Virus record (IMG/VR): IMGVR_UViG_3300020446_001892
Location: 19,698-83,697 of that record
DNA: 64,000 nt
DNA from: a virus
Reading direction: 5' to 3' (one strand)
Shown here: piece after piece, positions 58,746 to 64,000 of the stretch
Position numbering within the stretch: the first letter of the stretch is position 1
Layout of the letters: the number at the start of each line of letters is the position of its first letter
Notes under the pieces: generated by a model
What the model saw: the letters and a program-made list of their open reading frames with translations, nothing else
The model's database searches: none
What the model was told of the DNA's origin: nothing
Program-made: the position numbers and the translations under genes

Positions 58746-58772
58746 AAAAAAAGGGCGACATAAAGCCGCCCT
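58746..58772 (-). terminator. Rho-independent terminator of the outer membrane protein gene
   Basis: AGGGCGGC-TTTAT-GTCGCCCT (8 pairs, one G-U) followed by seven T on the minus strand, about 20 bp after the stop at 58795. Confidence 0.85.
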
Positions 58773-58794
58773 AGTAAAAAACATTTACATTAAT

Positions 58795-59202
58795 TTAGAA
58801 TGTAAATGAAACACCTACTTCTATTTCTCCACGGTTATTGTCTCCGTTAAAATCGTAGGTTGTTTCTGCATATGCTTTAGAACCTTCATTCAAAGCATAA
58901 TCTAAACCTAATTCTAGCACTGGATAATTTCCATCGTCTAGTAAATTTACTACAGCAAAATTATCTCCTGAGCTGTGATTAGTTTCGTATATTGTAATTG
59001 GCGTTTCGGCCCATAATGATAATGGCCCTTCTGCTGGTGTAAAACGTATTTCTGGTTCAATAGTAATATGATTTGTTTCAGCATCAACTTTGTGAAATGC
59101 TTTCATTTCAGTGTTAAGTGTAAGTCCTGATACCGGTAAGTCGGCAGCATAGACAGTATTTGCGGCAAACAGAGTTGCCAGTGCGATTAAAGTTTTACGC
59201 AT
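58795..59202 (-). CDS. Small beta-barrel-like outer membrane protein
   Basis: A 135-residue protein with signal peptide (MRKTLIALATLFAANTVYAA). The mature part alternates polar and hydrophobic residues in strands (LTLNTEMKAFHKVDAE, HITIEPEIRFTPAEG, YPVLELGLDYALNEG, KAYAETTYDFNGD) and ends GEIEVGVSFTF, with the C-terminal Phe typical of outer membrane barrels. It could form a small 8-strand barrel. Own terminator, so expressed as a single gene. It may mask or modify the host surface; unproven. Confidence 0.68.
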   Translation of the reverse strand: MRKTLIALATLFAANTVYAADLPVSGLTLNTEMKAFHKVDAETNHITIEPEIRFTPAEGPLSLWAETPITIYETNHSSGDNFAVVNLLDDGNYPVLELGLDYALNEGSKAYAETTYDFNGDNNRGEIEVGVSFTF

Positions 59203-59298
59203 AATTATTCCTTTATATTTTTCTTAATCTATGTTTGGCGGGGTGATCCTTGATGTCACATTGTACTTATCTAAAATAATAAAAATACTCCCGATATT

Positions 59299-59330
59299 GA
59301 AAGAGAGTGTTGCAATAATACAACACTCTC
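59299..59330 (-). terminator. Putative terminator after the tmRNA coding piece
   Basis: GAGAGTGTTG, 8-nt loop, CAACACTCTC (10 perfect pairs), followed on the minus strand by TTTC. The U-run is short, but the place fits the end of the tmRNA unit. Confidence 0.6.
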
Positions 59331-59334
59331 TATG

Positions 59335-59502
59335 ATTATTCTGTTGCTAGGTAATCAACCCCGGAAAGCCTAATTAGGCCGCCATTGCCATTTCTGGCGC
59401 ATAATTGTCATTTGCAATTATAAAGTTTCTTCGCGTTAACCGAGCTTAGATCCGGATAACTCCACTCATCTATTAACTACCAGTCGATCCTAGTTCGGCC
59501 CC
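59335..59502 (-). ncRNA. ssrA: tmRNA, coding (tag) piece of a permuted two-piece tmRNA
   Basis: The 5' end GGGGCCGAACTAGGATCGAC (59502 downward) is the canonical tmRNA start with its D-loop. The tag frame, from the resume codon at 59415, encodes ANDNYAPEMAMAA and a TAA at 59374-59376, with the small hydrophobic end that ClpXP recognises. There is no usable T-arm/CCA downstream. The matching acceptor strand is instead upstream at 59839-59845, giving GGGGCCG/CGGCTCC with the G3-U70 pair for alanine. The 3' boundary is estimated. Confidence 0.85.
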
Positions 59503-59604
59503 ATCATAAACACACCAATAGTACTTAACAAAATATTCTTTCCATCGATCTCCATATACCTTAATATATGCTTCTCTTATGAAATCAAATTCTGCTTTAC
59601 TCAC
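59473..59604 (-). CDS. Possible 43-residue ORF overlapping the tmRNA 5' end
   Basis: A GTG at 59604 with AAGGA six bases upstream opens a frame reading SKAEFDFIREAYIKVYGDRW and KEYFVKYYWCVYDGAELGST, ending in TAA at 59473. It looks protein-like, overlaps the previous ORF's stop, and its last ten codons coincide with the tmRNA 5' end. RNase P cleavage of the tmRNA would cut this message. Confidence 0.35.
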   Translation of the reverse strand: MSKAEFDFIREAYIKVYGDRWKEYFVKYYWCVYDGAELGSTGS

Positions 59605-59815
59605 AAGTTTCCTTACCACTACATTCTGCAGGGAAACAATGACCTTTCATATGATAGTAACTATTCTCATAACTATGATTCCACATTTTCTGATCTATCA
59701 TATATTCACATTGCGGTTTAGACATAGGTTGTTGTAAAGCAATTTGACCAATGTAATGATCATTGCCGTACATGTCTGCACCCCACATTGTAATTACTAA
59801 TATAAATTCCTTCAT
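59597..59815 (-). CDS. 72-residue protein encoded between the two tmRNA pieces
   Basis: Start MKEFILVITMWGADMYGNDH with GGAG six bases upstream. The N-terminus is mildly hydrophobic; the rest has QPMSKPQCEYMIDQKMWNHS and GHCFPAECSGKETCE with four Cys, so it may be an exported disulfide-bonded protein. It begins 20 bases after the CCA of the acceptor piece and so lies in the segment that is cut out of the tmRNA precursor. Function unknown. Confidence 0.6.
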   Translation of the reverse strand: MKEFILVITMWGADMYGNDHYIGQIALQQPMSKPQCEYMIDQKMWNHSYENSYYHMKGHCFPAECSGKETCE

Positions 59816-59834
59816 GCTCTTCTCCGTGTGTTTA

Positions 59835-59895
59835 TGGTGGAGCCGCCGGGTACCGCCCCCGGGTCCTGTATAGCGTTTGAATTGCTTCAACGTTA
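59835..59895 (-). ncRNA. ssrA: tmRNA, acceptor piece of a permuted two-piece tmRNA
   Basis: The minus strand shows T-arm CCGGG-GGCGGTA-CCCGG, acceptor strand CGGCTCC, A and CCA (59835-59837). The GGCGGTA loop and CCGGC(G)..CTCCACCA ending are typical of alphaproteobacterial permuted tmRNA. It pairs with the GGGGCCG at 59496-59502. It lies upstream of the coding piece, as expected for circular permutation. The 5' edge is estimated from the promoter. Confidence 0.82.
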
Positions 59896-59900
59896 CATTG

Positions 59901-59908
59901 TATTTATA
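59901..59908 (-). promoter_or_regulatory. Late-type promoter box TATAAATA
   Basis: Exact TATAAATA overlapping the -10 of the early-type promoter before the tmRNA acceptor piece. Confidence 0.5.
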
Positions 59909-59931
59909 ACACTATATATTATAAATGTCAA
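59903..59931 (-). promoter_or_regulatory. Early-type sigma70 promoter for the tmRNA
   Basis: TTGACA, 17 bp, TATAAA; the expected start near 59893 is just before the acceptor piece. Confidence 0.65.
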
Positions 59932-60122
59932 GACTTTTTATCATAATGTGATTTGATTTTGTCTGCAAATATTCCTATAAGACCAAATATAAAAATAAAA
60001 ATTAACCAGGCGATTGCTATATATGCACCTACTCCCCATTCATAGTCTACATACATCGGTGCAACCACAGCACTGACTATTCCTGCTATGATGCAGATTG
60101 TCCAATAAATTTTTTTAGCCAT
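59928..60122 (-). CDS. Two-span membrane protein (64 residues)
   Basis: Reads KKIYWTICIIAGIVSAVVAP, a short loop (MYVDYEWGVG), then a second span (AYIAIAWLIFIFIFGLIGIF) and a basic tail. Its stop codon lies within the -35 box of the tmRNA promoter. Small two-span phage proteins can be holins; no evidence beyond topology. Confidence 0.58.
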   Translation of the reverse strand: MAKKIYWTICIIAGIVSAVVAPMYVDYEWGVGAYIAIAWLIFIFIFGLIGIFADKIKSHYDKKS

Positions 60123-60145
60123 TTTTAACCTTCTCTATTTTATAG

Positions 60146-60174
60146 AGTGTAACAGGTTTATTTTTGTAAGTCAA
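60146..60174 (-). promoter_or_regulatory. Early-type sigma70 promoter
   Basis: TTGACT, 17 bp, TACACT before the two-span membrane protein gene starting at 60122. Confidence 0.58.
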
Positions 60175-60391
60175 GCTCTTTTTCTTTGTTATACTTCATT
60201 AATAAAGTATTAACTTCATCTGTCTTTACTAACCAACCGTGTTCATTTACAACAAAAACATCGCCAGGTTTATAAAGATAATGTTCTTTTCGGGATCCGT
60301 CTTTGCACACACCCATTACTTCTCCTGGCCAATCTCCTCTAACTGTAAAATTTTCTCCTGCTTGTTCTACTGTGTAATCTACCCACATCAT
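60158..60391 (-). CDS. Small hypothetical protein (77 residues)
   Basis: Reads MMWVDYTVEQAGENFTVRGD, YLYKPGDVFVVNEHGWLVKT and a helical Lys-rich end. The GDVFVV-N-H-GW section looks like a small SH3-like beta barrel. Function unknown. Preceded by AGGAGG and a CTAAATAC box. Confidence 0.55.
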   Translation of the reverse strand: MMWVDYTVEQAGENFTVRGDWPGEVMGVCKDGSRKEHYLYKPGDVFVVNEHGWLVKTDEVNTLLMKYNKEKELDLQK

Positions 60392-60410
60392 AATTTAAGC
60401 CCTCCTATAT

Positions 60411-60418
60411 GTATTTAG
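60411..60418 (-). promoter_or_regulatory. Late-type promoter box CTAAATAC
   Basis: CTAAATACATATAGGAGG, directly before the gene starting at 60391. Confidence 0.5.
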
Positions 60419-60431
60419 TTATATAGGAGTA

Positions 60432-61595
60432 TTATAATTTCTGTTGTATTTGTTCTACAATATCTTTAGCGGTATATGCACTGAGAGTCCAGCCTAGATG
60501 TCCATGTCCAGTGTTGTAAAAAACTCTTCTTGTATTTGTGCTCTGTCTAACGATGGGCATCATATTAGGTGTCATAGGTCTTAGTCCAGCCCACGGAGTA
60601 ATATTTTCTGTATTAATACCTGGAAATATTTTTTCACTCCAATCGATTAACGGCTTTATTCTTTTTTGTATAATATCGGTATTATATCCATTAAATTCTG
60701 CTGTGCCAGCGACACGTAACCTATCTTCTCCTAATCTTGCTGTAACTATTTTTGCTTCATCATCTAACATACTGGTCCATGGTGCAACATCTGGTTTGTT
60801 GATGGTTATAGAATATCCTTTGACAGGATAAATGTCTAATCTATCACCAATTGTTTTTGCAAGATTCCTTGAACCTATACCTGCACATATAACTACAGGC
60901 CCTCTAAAATGATTTAAATCTTTTATATTTTGTATATTCCTTTGTGCATATTTCACTTTGTATTTGTCTTGTAAAACCTTTGTAAGTTGCACACAAAATT
61001 TATGAATATCTCCTGTGAAGTCTGTAGTATTATACATTCCGCCAAGTATTTTAGGCGAATGCACAAGGGCTGGTTCAATTTGTCTACATTCTTCTGCTGA
61101 TACTGCCCATCTATTCAAACCTGCTTTTTTATAAATTTCATTTACTCTTTTTGCATTTTCAAATTCTTTTGGGTTTGTATAGATATGCAAAATTCCTTTT
61201 TCTACTTTATCAAATTTAATATCTTCAAAAAAAGCAATTTCTTTTAAAAGTTTATGTGCTTGTAATGCCATTACGCAAGTATCAAATGTGCATTTATCTC
61301 CATTAGGTATGGCTTTGATAAATTTTATCAACCAACTATATTTTTCTATATTGAAAGATGGATTTATTTTTAGTGGAGCATCTGCTGTTGCTAACCATTT
61401 TACAGCTTTTAAAATACTTCTAAAGCTGTTCCACACTTCTGCGTTAGACGCACTGAGTTGACCTCCGTTAGCATAGGAGGTTGCCATTGCAGGGTATCGA
61501 CGTTGGTCGAAAATAGTAACATCGTACCCTGACTTGGCTAAGTTGTAAGCAGTTGTTATACCGGTGATGCCGGCACCTATTACTGCCGCTTGCAT
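60432..61595 (-). CDS. FAD-dependent D-amino acid dehydrogenase-like (DadA)
   Basis: A 387-residue flavoprotein: MQAAVIGAGITGITTAYNLA (FAD-binding GxGxxG), VTIFDQRRYPAMATSYANGG with the DadA-type QLSASNAEVW, then LDIYPVKGYSITI, RVAGTAEFNGYN and the C-terminal GLRPMTPNMMPIVRQ, FYNTGHGHLGWTLSA. It would oxidise D-amino acids, such as D-alanine from peptidoglycan, to keto acids and pass electrons to quinone. Full length (family ~410-430). Rarely seen in phages; it may recycle wall-derived D-Ala during infection (inference). Confidence 0.85.
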   Translation of the reverse strand: MQAAVIGAGITGITTAYNLAKSGYDVTIFDQRRYPAMATSYANGGQLSASNAEVWNSFRSILKAVKWLATADAPLKINPSFNIEKYSWLIKFIKAIPNGDKCTFDTCVMALQAHKLLKEIAFFEDIKFDKVEKGILHIYTNPKEFENAKRVNEIYKKAGLNRWAVSAEECRQIEPALVHSPKILGGMYNTTDFTGDIHKFCVQLTKVLQDKYKVKYAQRNIQNIKDLNHFRGPVVICAGIGSRNLAKTIGDRLDIYPVKGYSITINKPDVAPWTSMLDDEAKIVTARLGEDRLRVAGTAEFNGYNTDIIQKRIKPLIDWSEKIFPGINTENITPWAGLRPMTPNMMPIVRQSTNTRRVFYNTGHGHLGWTLSAYTAKDIVEQIQQKL

Positions 61596-61781
61596 TTACA
61601 TTGTGTTCTTTTTTTCTTGGATTTCTGCTCTACGTGACTTTGTAAGTTTTCCAAGATCGCCTAATGCTTTTCTTGCTCTTGCCGCCGCGGCCTTTACGCC
61701 TTTATCTTCAAAAGTTTCTGACTCGGCAAGGTAATTGTTAAATGCCTGAACAATCTGTTCATGTTGTGATAATTCACTCAT
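61596..61781 (-). CDS. Small helical basic protein (histone-like phage family)
   Basis: A 61-residue protein with GVKAAAARARKALGDLGKLT and KSRRAEIQEKKNTM, an Ala/Lys/Arg-rich helix seen in small cyanophage proteins often called histone-like. DNA binding is likely but not shown. It stops just before the DadA-like start and has a perfect-consensus early promoter. Confidence 0.65.
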   Translation of the reverse strand: MSELSQHEQIVQAFNNYLAESETFEDKGVKAAAARARKALGDLGKLTKSRRAEIQEKKNTM

Positions 61782-61804
61782 TTTATTCTCCTTGTAATAT
61801 TTTG

Positions 61805-61833
61805 ATTATACTATAATTTCAAAGACTTGTCAA
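61805..61833 (-). promoter_or_regulatory. Early-type sigma70 promoter, perfect consensus
   Basis: TTGACA, 17 bp, TATAAT before AAGGAG and the ATG at 61781. Probably also drives the DadA-like gene. Confidence 0.72.
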
Positions 61834-61836
61834 CCA

Positions 61837-62136
61837 TTAATCGCCATCTGCATAAACATCTGTGCTTCCAGTCTGGGCACTATTTGCTACCCAGGAACCG
61901 TGTCCTTTTGTAGCATCGCCTTTTCTATGAACTTTAATGTTGTTGGCATAGACTGTGCCACTACCAGCGGCCGCAGGATCACCACAAGATGTTTTGTCAT
62001 TTATTCTAACAACTTTTTCGTCGTTAGCAAAAACATCTCCTGAGCCTTCAACATACTTTGTTTGATGAAAAGGGTTAGGTGTCGGACTAGCATGTCCTAC
62101 ATGTTTATCCTTATTAGTTCTCACTACACCTGGCAT
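61837..62136 (-). CDS. PAAR-domain spike-tip protein
   Basis: A 99-residue protein with PAAR layout: KDKHVGHASPTPNPFHQTKY, GSGDVFANDEKVVRINDKTS, CGDPAAAGSGTVYANNIKVH and RKGDATKGHG. Regular turns with His and Cys residues fit the zinc-binding cone that caps the T4 gp5/VgrG spike (gp5.4-like). It sharpens the tail tip for membrane penetration. Joined by one base to the glutaredoxin gene. Confidence 0.85.
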   Translation of the reverse strand: MPGVVRTNKDKHVGHASPTPNPFHQTKYVEGSGDVFANDEKVVRINDKTSCGDPAAAGSGTVYANNIKVHRKGDATKGHGSWVANSAQTGSTDVYADGD

Positions 62137-62390
62137 TAACTTAAACTATGTCCTGTACCATTATAATTAGTTGCATCAATATAACTTAGTAGTTGTTCAT
62201 AACCACCAACTTTGTTATTGTTTACAATTATTTGTGGGAACGTTCTTGCTTCTGGAAACATTTCCATTACAGTTTCTCTATCAAAGTCTTTACCAAGTTC
62301 TAGATATTTGTACGGGTAGTTACGTGATTCACAAAGCTGTTTTGCTTTTGTGCATGACGGACATAAACTTTTTCCGTAAATAGTTATCAT
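62136..62390 (-). CDS. Glutaredoxin
   Basis: An 84-residue thioredoxin-fold protein: MITIYGKSLCPSCTKAKQLC (active site CPSC), TFPQIIVNNNKVGGYEQL (cis-Pro and GSH-binding GGY). It likely supplies electrons to ribonucleotide reductase, whose NrdB gene overlaps it, as in T4 NrdC, and possibly to the peroxiredoxin. Confidence 0.92.
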   Translation of the reverse strand: MITIYGKSLCPSCTKAKQLCESRNYPYKYLELGKDFDRETVMEMFPEARTFPQIIVNNNKVGGYEQLLSYIDATNYNGTGHSLS

Positions 62391-63490
62391 AAACTAAATC
62401 CTTTCAAGGAATCCTTGTCTACATCTTGTTTGATGCCGCCAATAATATATGACTCAACTTCTGTTTCTTGCGGGGCAACTTGTAGTCCGGAACTACTTAA
62501 CCAATGTTGTGTCCAAGGAAGTGGGTTTGTATTTACAGGTTGATCAAATATTGCTTTTAGGTTTAGAGCCTTCAACCTTCTGTTAGCAATATATTCTACA
62601 TATTGATGAAGTAATGCACTATTCAATCCGATCATACTACCATCTTTAAACAAATAGTTTGCCCAATCTTTTTCTTCGGCAACGCATTCTCTCCACAATT
62701 CATAAACATCCTCTTCACACTCTTTGGCAATTTTTGCCATTTCAGGATCGTCTTTACCTTGAGCCCAAAGTTTCAAAACATGTGTGCTAAGTGCTAGATG
62801 TTGTGCTTCGTCTCTAGCTATAAGAGAAATAATTTTTGCAGAACCTTCCATAAGTTTAAGTTCTCCAAATCCAAATGTACATGCAAAAGAAACATAAAAA
62901 CGCAAGCCTTCAAGAATATTTACTGTCATCATTGCAAGGTACAGTTTCTTTTTAACTTCATAAAGATTACCTTGATCTTTATGCATGAAGTTATCAGCCG
63001 CTTCATTAAATGCATCATAGTGCTTTGTTACACTTGTAGCTCTATCTATAATTTTTTTGTCATCAAGAATTGTATCAAACACCTCGCTAGGATCAGGATA
63101 TACATTCTTCATTATGTGTGTGTATGAGCGACTGTGGATTGTTTCAAAAAAGTCCCACGTTACAATACATCCTTCCAGTTCAGGAAGTGATACGTGTGGT
63201 AGGAAAGCTAGACAAGGTCCTCGACCTTGTACACTATCAAGTAAAGTTTGGTATTTTAAATTTGCTGTAAAGATATGTTTTTGTTCTGGTCTAAAATTAG
63301 CATAGTCAGCTCTATCTTTTTGCAGACTAACTTCTTCTGGTCTCCAAAAATAACCTAACATAGTTTGATTTAATTTATCAAACACAGGAAATTTGAACAC
63401 ATCGTATCTTTGAGTATTTTGATCAGCACCAAAAAACATATTTTGTTTTGTGAAATCAACCTTTTCTTTATTGAACACAGTTTTTGCCAT
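62387..63490 (-). CDS. nrdB: Ribonucleotide reductase class Ia, beta subunit
   Basis: A 367-residue protein, start MAKTVFNKEKVDFTKQNMFF (AGGA upstream). Ferritin-like four-helix core with ligand segments EGCIVTWDFFETIHSRSYTH, SLIARDEAQHLALSTHVLKL and an ordered C-terminal tail for NrdA docking. It houses the di-iron/tyrosyl radical that starts reduction of NDPs to dNDPs. Adjacent nrdA and glutaredoxin complete the system. An early-type promoter lies between nrdA and nrdB. Confidence 0.95.
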   Translation of the reverse strand: MAKTVFNKEKVDFTKQNMFFGADQNTQRYDVFKFPVFDKLNQTMLGYFWRPEEVSLQKDRADYANFRPEQKHIFTANLKYQTLLDSVQGRGPCLAFLPHVSLPELEGCIVTWDFFETIHSRSYTHIMKNVYPDPSEVFDTILDDKKIIDRATSVTKHYDAFNEAADNFMHKDQGNLYEVKKKLYLAMMTVNILEGLRFYVSFACTFGFGELKLMEGSAKIISLIARDEAQHLALSTHVLKLWAQGKDDPEMAKIAKECEEDVYELWRECVAEEKDWANYLFKDGSMIGLNSALLHQYVEYIANRRLKALNLKAIFDQPVNTNPLPWTQHWLSSSGLQVAPQETEVESYIIGGIKQDVDKDSLKGFSL

Positions 63491-63528
63491 TTTTTTATTC
63501 CTAACTTTCTTTCTCATAATGTTTTTGT

Positions 63529-63557
63529 ATTTTACTACAAGTTTGTCAGCTTGTCAA
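63529..63557 (-). promoter_or_regulatory. Early-type sigma70 promoter for nrdB
   Basis: TTGACA, 17 bp, TAAAAT between the nrdA stop and the nrdB start. Confidence 0.65.
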
Positions 63558-63559
63558 CA

Positions 63560-64000
63560 TTAAATTGCACAAGCATCACACATTTCATCCTCTTCGTTTG
63601 CCAAAGTCACCGGTTCATGCTCTGGTTGATTATCATGCCAACCTAAATTATGTTGCGGTTCGTCCATTGCTTCACTTGGATCAGTTTTGTAATCATAAGT
63701 GTTTTGATAATAAGATGTCTTCCATCCCATTTTGTAAGTTGTTAGAAGATCCTGTATCATAACACTCATAGGAACTTCGTTATTTTCAAAATGAGTTGGA
63801 TTGTAACTCCAATTACCACTGATAGCTTGGTCGAAAAACTTTTGCATCACAGCCACTGTATTTATATATCCTGTATTGTTTGGCATCTCCCATAACAAGG
63901 TATAGTGGTTTTTTAATGCTTGGTACTGCGGAACAATCTGCTTAAGAGGCCCTTTTTTGCTTTTCTTAACGGACAAGTATCCTCTAGGTGGCTCGATTCC
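63560..64000 (-). CDS. nrdA: Ribonucleotide reductase class Ia, alpha subunit (C-terminal part only)
   Basis: The last ~146 residues, open at the window edge. GIEPPRGYLSVKKSKKGPLK, GYINTVAVMQKFFDQAISGN, MSVMIQDLLTTYKMGWKTSY and YQNTYDY match the NrdA C-terminal half. The protein ends EDEMCDACAI, with the mobile redox Cys pair that glutaredoxin reduces. The start lies beyond the window. Confidence 0.92.
   Translation of the reverse strand, partial: GIEPPRGYLSVKKSKKGPLKQIVPQYQALKNHYTLLWEMPNNTGYINTVAVMQKFFDQAISGNWSYNPTHFENNEVPMSVMIQDLLTTYKMGWKTSYYQNTYDYKTDPSEAMDEPQHNLGWHDNQPEHEPVTLANEEDEMCDACAI

Noticed and set aside
59232-59260. GTGACATCAAGGATCACCCCGCC read as the 3' end of a one-piece tmRNA
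   Set aside because: The acceptor would pair only at four positions with GGGGCCG and the T-arm is poor, while the upstream CGGCTCCACCA pairs fully and fits the permuted type.
1-64000. CRISPR arrays, insertion sequences, integrase or attachment sites
   Set aside because: No regularly spaced direct repeats, transposase, integrase or terminal inverted repeats were seen; the tRNAs are not followed by duplicated 3' ends.

Overview
The window is part of the genome of a large, AT-rich, T4-like marine myovirus. Evidence for a phage: very long tail-fibre proteins, a PAAR spike tip, a T4-type DNA ligase, NrdA/NrdB, clustered tRNAs, a signal-peptide cell-wall hydrolase, and dense packing with ATGA/TAATG overlaps. 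The host is probably an alphaproteobacterium of the SAR11 or a related group. The strongest clue is a circularly permuted, two-piece (alpha-type) tmRNA. A csgF-csgG-curlin block and a heme oxygenase/bilin reductase pair are, from memory, both known from SAR11-type myoviruses and related marine contigs. Nearly all genes lie on the minus strand.

Layout from low to high coordinates. 1-15.5 kb: tail and adhesion proteins (Ig-like protein, fibre, subtilisin-like protease, fibre with a cupredoxin-like end, 2964-residue fibre). 15.5-25.9 kb: A-type Fe-S protein, UV endonuclease, dihydroorotate-dehydrogenase-like protein, glycosyltransferase, QueD-like protein, another fibre, HemE and DNA ligase. 25.9-27 kb: four tRNAs (Cys, Trp, Gly, Thr), with a possible leader-peptide attenuator in front of Trp-Cys. 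27-38 kb: lipoprotein, ClpP, small proteins, phosphoesterase, TilS-like enzyme, HNH-like protein, FkbM methyltransferase, SprT-like protein, IF-1, AbrB-like protein, peroxiredoxin and a short plus-strand run with a Cys-rich mini-protein. 38-46.8 kb: a surface module with CHASE2-adenylate cyclase, small membrane proteins, two curlin-repeat proteins, FecR, CsgG and CsgF, and a divergent Fis-type regulator. 46.8-52.3 kb: PcyX-like bilin reductase, heme oxygenase, ClpS, Hsp20, GMP reductase, 2OG oxygenase and ribosomal protein S21. 52.3-59.2 kb: coiled-coil membrane protein, three lipoproteins, SleB-type hydrolase, nuclease, small membrane proteins and a beta-barrel-like outer membrane protein. 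59.3-59.9 kb: the permuted tmRNA with one or two ORFs between its pieces. 60-64 kb: DadA-like oxidoreductase, PAAR, glutaredoxin, NrdB and the NrdA C-terminus.

How it works together. Two promoter classes can be read. Seventeen intergenic or near-gene sigma70-type sites have TTGACA/T and a -10 box separated by 17 bp (18 bp in one case). They sit mostly before metabolic, translation and nucleotide genes (early type). About 25 T4-late-like TAAATA boxes sit mostly before tail, curli and membrane genes, and several abut the start codon. The phage carries translation-support parts (tRNAs, IF-1, S21, TilS-like, tmRNA) and protein-quality parts (ClpP, ClpS, Hsp20). It also has a tetrapyrrole set (HemE, heme oxygenase, bilin reductase) and an outer-membrane programme (curli export, lipoproteins, beta-barrel) that may be tied to cyclic nucleotide signalling.
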